Below are positions 1 to 6,160 of a stretch of 6,160 nucleotides of DNA, in pieces (the stretch's first letter is position 1; every line of letters begins with the position of its first letter). The stretch lies in contig JBGTHB010000188.1 of the NCBI GenBank assembly GCA_041746415.1, forward strand, positions 1 to 6,160, read 5' to 3'. Origin of the DNA: JBGTHB01 sp041746415 (GTDB lineage: Bacteria > Pseudomonadota > Gammaproteobacteria > Coxiellales > Coxiellaceae). The position numbers and the translations under genes were made by a program. The notes under the pieces were generated by a model. The model was not told the DNA's origin. It did not search any database and saw only the letters and a list, made by a program, of their open reading frames with translations.

Positions 1-544
1 TCGTTAATCCTGTCGGCCACTCACCCTCAACCCACATCAAATATATTTTTTTAAAGGTTCTATCAACCAATTGTGCTTGTATATGGGTTAAATAAGCGCG
101 TTTTTTAGCAATTAATAAGCACCCGGAAGTGGGCCTATCTAAGCGATGCACCAACTCTAAAAATTTCTCTTGTGGTCTTAGTTCACGTAATGCTTCAACC
201 ACACCCGCATTGATACCGGTTCCACCGTGTACTGGCAGACCCGTGGGTTTATTTAGGATAATTAACCCCTTGTCTTCATATATAATATCCTGCAAAAGGC
301 GCTGCCAATGATGCGATAAAGCGGGTTTTTGTTTGGTTTGTGAGACGCGTAAAGGCGGCATGCGGATCTTGTCTTGTAATTGTAAACGGTATTCGGCCTT
401 TACCCGCTTGCCATTCACCCGCACTTCACCACCACGAATGGCGCGGTAAATTCGGCTCTTAGGCACGCCTTTATATTCACGAATTAACCAATTATCAAGG
501 CGTTGGTCTACCCGCTCACTGTCTTTGAAGATTGTTTCTCTCAT
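1..544 (-). CDS. rluC: Ribosomal large subunit pseudouridine synthase C (5' part, truncated by window edge)
   Basis: Seen: an open minus-strand frame from ATG at 544-542 gives 181 residues with no stop before the window edge. An S4 RNA-binding domain covers about residues 11-65, with RVDQRLDNWL, KGVPKSRIYR and GEVRVNGKRVK. The RluA-type catalytic domain begins near residue 86, with ILNKPTGLPVHGGTG. The active-site motif HRLDRPTSG puts the catalytic Asp at residue 136. Family knowledge: RluC makes pseudouridine at 955, 2504 and 2580 of E. coli 23S rRNA in the cytoplasm; E. coli RluC is about 319 residues, so some 140 are missing here. The Pro after RLDR replaces the Asp of E. coli RluC, but this position varies and TruC-type enzymes have Pro there. 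The divergent position next to rne is the usual gammaproteobacterial order and supports RluC over RluD. The chosen ATG is the first usable start and lacks a clear Shine-Dalgarno; the N-terminus is slightly shorter than in E. coli. Confidence 0.93.
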   Translation of the reverse strand, partial: MRETIFKDSERVDQRLDNWLIREYKGVPKSRIYRAIRGGEVRVNGKRVKAEYRLQLQDKIRMPPLRVSQTKQKPALSHHWQRLLQDIIYEDKGLIILNKPTGLPVHGGTGINAGVVEALRELRPQEKFLELVHRLDRPTSGCLLIAKKRAYLTHIQAQLVDRTFKKIYLMWVEGEWPTGLT

Positions 545-548
545 AGGA

Positions 549-577
549 TTGATGTCACACTTAAAGCTTGTTATGAT
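549..577 (+). promoter_or_regulatory. Predicted sigma70-type promoter for rne
   Basis: TTGATG (549-554) and TATGAT (572-577) are separated by exactly 17 nt. TG at 569-570 one base before the -10 makes it an extended -10 (TGTTATGAT). Transcription would start near 584, giving a leader of about 147 nt before rne. The -35 lies only 4 bp from the rluC start codon, so the two divergent genes share a very compact control region. This is inferred from sequence match only. Confidence 0.5.
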
Positions 578-584
578 CGCCGAG

Positions 585-590
585 AGTATA
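585..590 (-). promoter_or_regulatory. Candidate -10 element for rluC
   Basis: On the minus strand the hexamer TATACT (5 of 6 matches to TATAAT) lies 17 nt downstream of TTTCTT (613-608), a poor -35. This would start rluC transcription near 578 and leave a leader of about 34 nt. The -10 overlaps the start region of the presumed rne promoter on the opposite strand. The weak -35 keeps this tentative. Confidence 0.3.
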
Positions 591-596
591 AAGCGT

Positions 597-720
597 GTGC
601 GCAAAATAAGAAACTTTGCCGCACCGCAATAAATAACCCGCGCTCCCGCGTATGAAATTGAAGAAATTTCGGCGAACCCACCTAGAACAATCACAGTGGT
701 TGAGCGCCTGAACAAACAGG
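597..720 (+). promoter_or_regulatory. Structured 5' leader of rne, candidate autoregulatory element
   Basis: Four stem-loops can be drawn in the predicted leader. The strongest pairs GTGCGCAAA (597-605) with TTTGCCGCAC (615-624): nine pairs, one bulged C, a nine-base A-rich loop. The second pairs GAAATT (654-659) with AATTTC (665-670). The third pairs CAATC (688-692) with GGTTG (698-702), including one wobble pair. The fourth pairs CCTG (707-710) with CAGG (717-720) and would cover the ribosome binding site. Family knowledge: in E. coli, RNase E limits its own synthesis by cutting its mRNA through hairpins in a 361-nt leader. The leader here is shorter, and homology to the E. coli element is not shown. 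The structures are by eye without energy calculation. Confidence 0.4.
717..720 (+). promoter_or_regulatory. Ribosome binding site of rne, inside a small hairpin
   Basis: CAGG ends 10 nt before the rne ATG, a rather long spacing filled by TTTTAAAAAA. It is the only Shine-Dalgarno-like run near the start. It also forms the 3' arm of a 4-bp stem with CCTG at 707-710, so initiation may depend on opening that stem. Confidence 0.4.
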
Positions 721-730
721 TTTTAAAAAA

Positions 731-2689
731 ATGAGAATGTTGATTAACGTTCAGCCTGACCAGCTGCGTGTTGCTGTTACTGCCGGTCCACGTCTAGTTG
801 ATCTTGATGTTGAAGTCCCAGGCCAAGAACAAACCGTTTCAAATATCTACAAAGGTGTCATTACCAGCATTGAAGCCAGTCTTGGTGCGGTATTTGTAAA
901 CTTTGGCGGTGAACGTCATGGTTTTTTGCCTCTCAAAGAAATTTCTAACGAGTATTTCCAAGGGCAAATACACAATCCAAATGACGAAGACATCAAAAAT
1001 TTATTAAGACCTGGCCAAGAACTGGTGGTGCAAATTGAAAAAGAACAACGCGGCACAAAAGGCGCAGCGCTGACCACCTTCATTAGTTTAGCCGGCTCTT
1101 ACATGGTGCTAATGCCAAATAATCCTCGCGCTGGCGGTATATCGCGTCGCATTGAAGGTGACGAACGCGATCAATTACGTTCTGTGCTGAGCGAGTTAAG
1201 TATTCCAGAAGGCATGGGCGTTATTATTCGTACTGCTGGTCTTGGTAAAACTAAAGAAGAATTACAATGGGATTTAAACTTTTTATTACGTTATTGGGAA
1301 GCCATTAAGCAAGCGGCTGTAGCCAAACGCGGTCCTCATCCTTACTTGATTCACCAAGAAAGTGACGCCGTTATTCGCGCCATTCGTGATTATATTCGTC
1401 AAGATATGGATGAAATCATTATTGATGAAAATAATGCTTTCCAAAGAGCAAAGAATTACTTAGGACAGATACGTCCTGATTTTGTTGAACGCTTAAAACT
1501 GTACCAAGACCAAGTCCCTTTATTTGGTCGTTTTCAAATCGAGCAACAAATTGAAAGCGCTTATAATCGTGAAGTACGCTTGCCTTCTGGCGGCTCTATT
1601 GTCATTGACCACAGCGAAGCCTTGGTTGCTATAGATATCAACTCTTCACGTGCCACCAAGGGCGGCAACATCGAAGAAACGGCACTTAATACCAATTTAG
1701 AAGCCGCAGATGAAATTGCACGCCAATTGCGTATTCGTGATATTGGCGGCTTAATCGTTATCGACTTCATTGACATGACGCCTGTTCGCAATCAGCGTGA
1801 AGTGGAAAATCGTCTACGCGATGCCTTACACCAAGACCGCGCACGCATTCAAGTGGGTCGCATTTCTCGTTTTGGTCTTTTAGAAATGTCACGGCAACGG
1901 TTACGCACGTCACTCATTAAAAGCAGTCATATCCCCTGCCCACGTTGTGAAGCACAAGGTACAATTCGTACCGTCGAATCACAAGCACTTTCTATTATTC
2001 ATTTAGTTGAAGAACAAGCTTCCCGGGCTGAAAACATCCTGTTTCAAGTGCAATTACCTATTGATGTTGCCACCTATGTAATTAATGAAAAGCGCGAAAT
2101 GCTAAAATCAATTGAAAAGCATTGTAACGTGAAAATTGTTGTCATACCCAATGAATACATTGAATCACCGCAATACCAAATTAAACAAATCAAATGTGAT
2201 TTAAAATCCATTGAAGCGGGTGAAGGTATTCCTACCTACCGGCTTGTTAAAGCCATTCGCCTTGAAGCAGCTGCAAAAAAACCCATAATGAAATCGGCGG
2301 TAGAACCCATCATTAATCAGTTTCTAGTAAGCGAAACCGATTCAACCCTCACACCACGCAGCACACCAGTAAGCAGCAGCACTACTAATACTGGCGCGAG
2401 TGGTAGCAATAGCAGCAATGGTCTCATTAAGCGCTTATGGCAAAAAATGTTTGGTAATGAAGACGCTGAGAAAAACGAAAACAATGAAAAGGCTGCGGCT
2501 GAAAGTGGCCGTCGTCAATATAATCGCCCAGGCCAAAAACGCTACTCGCAAAATTATCGTCAAGGTGCGTCACATCGCAGTCCAAACCAAAATCGCAATA
2601 GAACTAGACGCGGTACGCGTGGTGGCACTCGTAGAGCACCAACACCCACTGGCGGCTCAACCAGCAGTAATAACGACCCCTCAAAATAG
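731..2689 (+). CDS. rne: Ribonuclease E, short form without extended degradosome scaffold
   Basis: Endoribonuclease that cuts AU-rich single-stranded RNA, matures rRNA and tRNA and starts mRNA decay. Seen: an S1 domain at about 36-120 (NIYKGVITSIE, GFLPLKEIS, KGAALTTFISLAGSYMVLMP), the 5' sensor region IIRTAG (R167, T168), and the DNase I-like catalytic domain. Metal-binding aspartates are D302 (AIDINS) and D345 (IVIDFIDM), equivalent to E. coli D303 and D346. The Zn-link CPRC has C403 and C406. After about residue 515 comes a Ser/Thr-rich linker, then a helix GLIKRLWQKMFG (564-575) matching the membrane-anchoring segment A of E. coli. An Arg/Asn/Gln-rich tail (about 593-636) probably binds RNA. 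The protein has 652 residues against 1061 in E. coli and ends where the scaffold would begin. The catalytic part and membrane anchor argue for RNase E rather than RNase G. An in-frame TGA at 701-703 rules out a longer N-terminus. Confidence 0.97.
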   Translation: MRMLINVQPDQLRVAVTAGPRLVDLDVEVPGQEQTVSNIYKGVITSIEASLGAVFVNFGGERHGFLPLKEISNEYFQGQIHNPNDEDIKNLLRPGQELVVQIEKEQRGTKGAALTTFISLAGSYMVLMPNNPRAGGISRRIEGDERDQLRSVLSELSIPEGMGVIIRTAGLGKTKEELQWDLNFLLRYWEAIKQAAVAKRGPHPYLIHQESDAVIRAIRDYIRQDMDEIIIDENNAFQRAKNYLGQIRPDFVERLKLYQDQVPLFGRFQIEQQIESAYNREVRLPSGGSIVIDHSEALVAIDINSSRATKGGNIEETALNTNLEAADEIARQLRIRDIGGLIVIDFIDMTPVRNQREVENRLRDALHQDRARIQVGRISRFGLLEMSRQRLRTSLIKSSHIPCPRCEAQGTIRTVESQALSIIHLVEEQASRAENILFQVQLPIDVATYVINEKREMLKSIEKHCNVKIVVIPNEYIESPQYQIKQIKCDLKSIEAGEGIPTYRLVKAIRLEAAAKKPIMKSAVEPIINQFLVSETDSTLTPRSTPVSSSTTNTGASGSNSSNGLIKRLWQKMFGNEDAEKNENNEKAAAESGRRQYNRPGQKRYSQNYRQGASHRSPNQNRNRTRRGTRGGTRRAPTPTGGSTSSNNDPSK

Positions 2690-2736
2690 CTAACCGTTAT
2701 TCTGTAACTCCTCAGGTACCTAGGAAGATGATCTGC

Positions 2737-2759
2737 AAATTGGCCGTTATTGCCAATTT
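2737..2759. terminator. Inverted repeat between convergent rne and mscK-like gene, possible weak bidirectional terminator
   Basis: AAATTGGC (2737-2744) and GCCAATTT (2752-2759) form a perfect 8-bp stem with a 7-nt loop. It lies 47 nt past the rne stop and 21 nt past the channel gene stop, where both transcripts should end. There is no T-run after the stem on either strand beyond the three bases within it. It may therefore be only a 3'-end stabilising hairpin or a Rho-assisted end. Confidence 0.4.
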
Positions 2760-2780
2760 CAACTCATAAGCTGAGAAGAG

Positions 2781-5069
2781 TTATTCTTGACTGGGTTTAG
2801 GCGGCGTCCAATCTTTAATGTGCAAATCGCGTTGCGGAAAGGCAATGGTAATATTGTGCTGACGAAAAGCTTTAGCAATAGCAAAATTTAAATCACTAAC
2901 AACATCGTATTTCAAATTCACATCTTTAATTACACACCATAATTCAAACTCCAGTGTGCTTTCACCAAAGCGCCTAAACAATACTCGAACTTTGGATTCT
3001 TCATTATCCTCTATCACTTGCGGATGTTGTGCTCCCACCTCTAGTAAAATTTTCTTCACTAAATCAATATTACTGCCGTATGCCACACCAACAGCACAAT
3101 TAACCCGCCAATAGCGATCGCGAAACATTAAATTAGTGACTTCTTTGGTCATCAAATCCGCGTTCGGCACAATGATATCCTCATGGGATAAGGTTGTAAT
3201 TTGGGTTGAGCGAATACGTATTTTTTTAACAAAACCCTCTGTGTTGCCAACGATAACTCGATCCCCTGGCTTAATCGGTTTTTCAATTAATAAAATAATT
3301 CCTGACACAAAATTATTTACCATGGTTTGCAACCCTAGCCCCATACCCACTGATAACGCACCAGCAATAATGGCCAAACTGGTTAAGTCCAATCCTGCAA
3401 ACACTAATGTTACCAATACCGCTATGGCAAAAAATAAATAGCTAATAATGGAAGCCATGGCAACTTGTGCGTCCCCAGTCCCAGACCCTTTAAATTGATT
3501 ATGACGTGCCACATACGTCGTTACCCATCGTCCAAGCACAATAATCACAGCAAAAACCGCTAACGAAAGCACAATGCGTAACGGAAAAATTTGTAATTTC
3601 ATTACTCGAAAGCCACCTACCAAATTAGCAATTAAATTATCGTTACCACTGGTGGCGACCGTCCAACAGCGTACCAACAAAATAAAATACGTAGCCCATG
3701 CGACTAAAAAGGCTGGGGCTTTTAACAACATTAACTCAGGCATTTTACGTTGTGGCTTCACTCCTAAATAAAAACGGATACGCTGTGAAAAATAACCACG
3801 AGCTTGATTAAGCGAATCAATTATTAATCGAATTAATCGCAACACCACCCACAAAGCAAATGTTAAAACTAAACTATAAAAAGCATTCACCACCAAATAA
3901 CTGGCCAAGTTGTGATAGCCAAGCCATTCCGACACAACCACCACTAAAAACAATCCAATCAAAATAGTACTGATAACAAAGCGCACATAATGCAAACGCT
4001 CAATCATTAATTTACTTTTGTTGATAATCCACACCACCCAAACTAGATTTAACCCTAATAAGGTGAGATAAAAACTCGATACTAAATGCAGCAGCGGCGA
4101 TGGTATTTCCATTACGCTATTGAGCAAAAATCCAATGACACCTATTAATAACACAGTTACTAAAAACTGCAGTCGTTTTGCTAATGCAATAGCGGTGTCG
4201 CCACTCCAAAGCAGTGCGTGTTTGGCGGGCGAAGGCGCCCAAAACAATAAACGTATCAAAGCTAAGAGCACGCCATATATAAAAAGTGCATAAGACAATA
4301 GTTCTAAAATTGGGTTAGCACTCCAATAAACCACAAATAAAAAAATCGACAAGCTGGCTGTAAATAATATCCAAGGCGCAAAGTGAATTAATACTAAAGC
4401 CCACGTAGCCGTAGTAGACTGATAATCAGTATTTTGCAACACCTGTCGCTTAAGCAAATAACGCAACCAAAATGAAAATAATACGGATACAAGCAGCAGC
4501 CCCAATAATAAACCACCTCGCCACGGGCCCCATTCATTAAACTGTAATTGTTGCCATAAATCACTTTTGGTAATACTGAACTTTAACTGCGAACCCAACG
4601 TTTTATCGTTGCTTAATACCGACCAAATAGAAGCACCCTTCTCAAATAAGCGGCTAACCGATAATTCTTCAATGGTTTTTTGATATGCTTTTAAGGCCTC
4701 ACTTGCTCTTATGGTGAATAACCGACATGCTGCGGCCTGTTTTTCAAATGTGGCTTTTTTATCTTGCAAGTAATTCGCATCAGCGGTATCACCATTTAAT
4801 TTTTCAAGCTTAAGACTTATTTCACTTGCTTGCTCATCGCGTTTTTTAACGCATTGCAACGCAGCTTCATTCAGTGTTGACAATTCTTTGCTGGATTGAC
4901 GCAATGAATTTGCATCTAAATTCTGTGTCGCCAAACCAATATAAATTTGATCCAAACGATGATTGGCTTTTTCAACTGAAAATTCATCTTGCGAGGGTTG
5001 TGCCAAAACAAAGCCCATACCCAAACTTAAAATCACACTTAATAATACCCGCATTCCATTGCGCATCAT
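2781..5069 (-). CDS. Mechanosensitive channel, MscS superfamily, MscK-like, with periplasmic N-terminal domain
   Basis: Likely a tension-gated inner-membrane channel that releases solutes on hypo-osmotic shock. Seen, in 762 residues: a signal peptide with probable cleavage after FVLA (residue 23); a mostly helical, charged, coiled-coil-like periplasmic segment (about 24-180) with two cysteines, C73 and C115, that could form a disulfide; then about eleven hydrophobic segments from about 185 to 600. The last is the MscS pore helix, with ALSVGMGLGLQTMVNNFVSG (571-590), followed by EKPIKPGDRV and the cytoplasmic vestibule (GVAYGSNIDLVKKIL). Aligned by eye to E. coli MscS, the pore-seal leucines L105 and L109 fall on V574 and L578, and G113 on T582. 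E. coli MscK has about 1120 residues and the same 11-segment layout, so this is a version with a much smaller periplasmic domain; YbiO (741) is closer in length. Start M1 fits GGA six bases upstream; M2 and M6 are possible. Confidence 0.9.
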   Translation of the reverse strand: MMRNGMRVLLSVILSLGMGFVLAQPSQDEFSVEKANHRLDQIYIGLATQNLDANSLRQSSKELSTLNEAALQCVKKRDEQASEISLKLEKLNGDTADANYLQDKKATFEKQAAACRLFTIRASEALKAYQKTIEELSVSRLFEKGASIWSVLSNDKTLGSQLKFSITKSDLWQQLQFNEWGPWRGGLLLGLLLVSVLFSFWLRYLLKRQVLQNTDYQSTTATWALVLIHFAPWILFTASLSIFLFVVYWSANPILELLSYALFIYGVLLALIRLLFWAPSPAKHALLWSGDTAIALAKRLQFLVTVLLIGVIGFLLNSVMEIPSPLLHLVSSFYLTLLGLNLVWVVWIINKSKLMIERLHYVRFVISTILIGLFLVVVVSEWLGYHNLASYLVVNAFYSLVLTFALWVVLRLIRLIIDSLNQARGYFSQRIRFYLGVKPQRKMPELMLLKAPAFLVAWATYFILLVRCWTVATSGNDNLIANLVGGFRVMKLQIFPLRIVLSLAVFAVIIVLGRWVTTYVARHNQFKGSGTGDAQVAMASIISYLFFAIAVLVTLVFAGLDLTSLAIIAGALSVGMGLGLQTMVNNFVSGIILLIEKPIKPGDRVIVGNTEGFVKKIRIRSTQITTLSHEDIIVPNADLMTKEVTNLMFRDRYWRVNCAVGVAYGSNIDLVKKILLEVGAQHPQVIEDNEESKVRVLFRRFGESTLEFELWCVIKDVNLKYDVVSDLNFAIAKAFRQHNITIAFPQRDLHIKDWTPPKPSQE

Positions 5070-5070
5070 T

Positions 5071-6048
5071 TTATATCCATTTTTTGCGTTTAAATAAGAA
5101 GAATTGCACTACACCTATTAATAATAAAAAGCCACAAACAATATAAAATGCGCCTTTATGCTCTGCGCCGGGAATACCGCCCACATTAATACCTAACAAA
5201 CCCGTAATAAAACTCAGCGGCAAAAATACCACAGCAACCAATGACAAAATATACATGCGCTTATCCATCTGCTCTGAAACGCGGCTCATTAATTCTTCTT
5301 GTGTTATAGCGGCGCGATCGCGCACAGAATCCAAATCTTCTACATATCGAATTAAACGATCGGTTACTTCACGCAAATGCAAACGCGCCACTTTGCCTAA
5401 CCATGGGCTGTCTTCACTGTACAAACGAAAAAATGCTTCTCGCTGAGGCGAAAGATAGCGTCGTAATAAAATCGCTTCACGGCGGCAATTGGAAATTTTA
5501 GGACGCAACTCGCGACTTTCTTGGGTGATTACATCGTCTTCCAAACAATCCACTTGTTCATCCAGTTGCTCTAATACATCACCAATGCGATCCATCATGC
5601 GATCATTGATCGTTAACATCAAATCAACCACATTTTTAGGACCATTATTTTTTTCTAATGATTCACGCACATCTTGAACGGAAAGCAAACGACGCTTGCG
5701 TGTGGTGATTAAACGCGTTTTATCCAACCACATCCGAATGGAAACCATGTCTTCGGGTTCTTGACCGGGGTTTAAATTGACACTGCGCAAAAATAACAAC
5801 AGGCCGCTTTCTGTTATCACAGCGCGTGGACGCGATTCTTCAATCGTCATAGCAGCAACAGTCAGTTTATCTAACCCGCTTTTTTCAACTAGCCAGGTTT
5901 TAGCGAACCGATGCGAATATTCACAATGCAGCCACAGCTGACCATCTTCTGCTTTCCAAGCATTGATTTCATCCCAATTGAGACTTCTCGCACCACCATT
6001 GCCATCCAAGAGTAAAGCGAAAATAAGTCCTTTGTGTGAATCTGCCAT
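5071..6048 (-). CDS. zntB: ZntB-type zinc transporter, CorA family
   Basis: Inner-membrane pentameric cation transporter of the CorA superfamily; ZntB carries Zn2+, and E. coli ZntB has been described as a proton-coupled importer after early reports of efflux. Seen: a cytoplasmic domain at 1-265 with patches shared with E. coli ZntB as I recall it (LLLDGNGG, ESRPR, LRRYLSPQRE, a long helix about 145-260). Two C-terminal membrane helices follow, at about 266-285 and 300-320, and the protein ends in KRKKWI. The loop motif is G286-I287-N288 followed by VGGIPG; the GGIPG tail is typical of ZntB and differs from the GMN-MPE loop of CorA magnesium channels. The length, 325 residues, matches E. coli (327). 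An in-frame stop lies upstream of the chosen ATG, making it the first possible ATG. There is no Shine-Dalgarno before it. The stop is separated by one base from the channel gene start, so the pair is probably co-transcribed. Confidence 0.88.
   Translation of the reverse strand: MADSHKGLIFALLLDGNGGARSLNWDEINAWKAEDGQLWLHCEYSHRFAKTWLVEKSGLDKLTVAAMTIEESRPRAVITESGLLLFLRSVNLNPGQEPEDMVSIRMWLDKTRLITTRKRRLLSVQDVRESLEKNNGPKNVVDLMLTINDRMMDRIGDVLEQLDEQVDCLEDDVITQESRELRPKISNCRREAILLRRYLSPQREAFFRLYSEDSPWLGKVARLHLREVTDRLIRYVEDLDSVRDRAAITQEELMSRVSEQMDKRMYILSLVAVVFLPLSFITGLLGINVGGIPGAEHKGAFYIVCGFLLLIGVVQFFLFKRKKWI
5076..5078 (-). promoter_or_regulatory. Ribosome binding site of the mscK-like gene, inside the zntB stop region
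   Basis: GGA on the minus strand lies six bases before ATG at 5069-5067 and nine before the next ATG. It is part of the Trp codon and following Ile codon that end zntB. Ribosomes finishing zntB would stop right at this start, which suggests translational coupling. Confidence 0.45.
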
Positions 6049-6054
6049 CTGATT

Positions 6055-6084
6055 ATCATAGCAGTTAGGTTACACAAGCTCCAA
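6055..6084 (-). promoter_or_regulatory. Candidate extended -10 promoter of zntB, predicting a leaderless mRNA
   Basis: On the minus strand TGCTATGAT (6063-6055) is an extended -10. TTGGAG (6084-6079), 18 nt upstream of the hexamer, is a partial -35 that touches the T-run of the preceding terminator. Start of transcription seven bases after the -10 falls on 6048, the A of the zntB ATG. This fits the absence of a Shine-Dalgarno. Only about 35 bp separate the terminator T-run from the gene, so little else could serve as promoter. Confidence 0.45.
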
Positions 6085-6119
6085 AAAAAACGGAGCTGGA
6101 CCCAAAAGTCCAGCTCCGT
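6083..6119 (-). terminator. Strong intrinsic terminator for the gene to the right of the window
   Basis: GTCCAGCTCCGT (6108-6119) and ACGGAGCTGGAC (6090-6101) form a perfect 12-bp, GC-rich stem with a 6-nt loop. Read on the minus strand, the stem runs straight into eight T residues (6090-6083). On the plus strand no T-run follows, so it works in the minus direction only. It should end transcription coming from a minus-strand gene beyond 6147 and insulate zntB from it. Confidence 0.92.
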
Positions 6120-6130
6120 CGCCAACTGCC

Positions 6131-6151
6131 TCTAAGAAAGGAGATCTTAGA
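6131..6151. repeat. Small inverted repeat over the presumed stop codon of the neighbouring gene
   Basis: TCTAAGA (6131-6137) and TCTTAGA (6145-6151) are perfect inverted copies around a 7-nt centre. The stem is short and AT-rich and contains the presumed stop codon at 6149-6147. It could be a second, weaker 3' hairpin ahead of the main terminator or chance. Confidence 0.35.
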
Positions 6152-6160
6152 AGTAGTAAT
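6147..6160 (-). CDS. 3' end of an unidentified gene, last residues Tyr-Tyr-Phe (truncated by window edge)
   Basis: A minus-strand gene must end near here because the terminator at 6083-6119 faces that way. Of the three minus frames only one has a stop before the hairpin: TAC TAC TTC TAA, ending at 6147, 27 nt ahead of the stem. The other two frames run through the whole terminator. A terminal Phe after aromatic residues is the C-terminal signature of many outer-membrane beta-barrel proteins, but three codons cannot identify the gene. The stop could also lie outside the window. Confidence 0.35.

Noticed and set aside
130..155. Pro in HRLDRPTSG of RluC as a possible active-site defect
   Set aside because: The catalytic Asp is the one in HRLD and is present; the position two residues later varies in the family and is Pro in TruC-type enzymes.
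129..311. 60-codon plus-strand open frame
   Set aside because: Lies antisense to rluC, whose S4 and catalytic motifs are clear; no family features.
1561..1791. 76-codon minus-strand open frame
   Set aside because: Antisense to the conserved catalytic core of RNase E; no start signals.
2400..2693. 97-codon plus-strand open frame over the 3' end of rne
   Set aside because: A +1-frame shadow of the repetitive Arg/Asn/Ser-rich tail; the rne frame continues past the start with segment A and a tail typical of RNase E, so no frameshift is implied.
2694..2751. Direct repeat CCGTTATT at 2694-2701 and 2744-2751
   Set aside because: Only 8 bases, two copies, expected by chance in AT-rich spacer; no mobile-element context.
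5178..5200. GIN instead of GMN in the CorA-family loop as a degenerate motif
   Set aside because: ZntB proteins naturally vary at the middle residue (E. coli ZntB has GVN as I recall it); this is family-typical.
5889..6125. 78-codon minus-strand frame that starts upstream of zntB
   Set aside because: Its first codons lie in and before the terminator, and it is a frame-shifted copy of zntB codons; the zntB frame carries all family motifs.
6138..6143. Strong Shine-Dalgarno-like AAGGAG on the plus strand near the right edge
   Set aside because: No ATG, GTG or TTG follows in the remaining 17 bases, and it forms most of the loop of an inverted repeat at the presumed end of a minus-strand gene.

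Overview
The window suggests a gammaproteobacterial chromosome of moderate to low GC (about 40% by eye). The evidence is the divergent rluC/rne pair, an RNase E whose catalytic half follows the E. coli protein almost residue for residue, and a ZntB-type transporter. RNase E lacks the long degradosome scaffold of enteric bacteria, so a non-enteric lineage is likely. I cannot name a genus from sequence alone. No phage, IS, CRISPR, tRNA or rRNA signal is visible, and gene content and base use look uniform from end to end.

Layout: 1-544 (minus) is the 5' part of rluC, a 23S rRNA pseudouridine synthase, cut by the window edge. 545-730 is a divergent control region. It holds a good sigma70-type promoter for rne, a weaker face-to-face candidate for rluC, and a predicted rne leader of about 147 nt with several hairpins. 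731-2689 (plus) is a complete, short rne. 2690-2780 is a convergent gap with one inverted repeat. 2781-5069 (minus) is a multi-spanning mechanosensitive channel of the MscS superfamily, closest in style to MscK. It sits one base downstream of zntB (5071-6048, minus), and the two look like one operon. 6049-6160 holds the presumed zntB promoter, a strong intrinsic terminator serving a minus-strand gene to the right, and probably the last codons of that gene.

Functionally there are two unrelated modules. One is RNA metabolism: rluC modifies 23S rRNA, and rne processes rRNA and degrades mRNA. The other is envelope ion traffic: ZntB moves divalent cations and the MscK-like channel releases solutes under membrane tension. 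These are conserved housekeeping genes and I see no undescribed system. The points most worth a second look are the scaffold-poor RNase E, the structured rne leader, the predicted leaderless start of zntB, and the one-base zntB/mscK junction.
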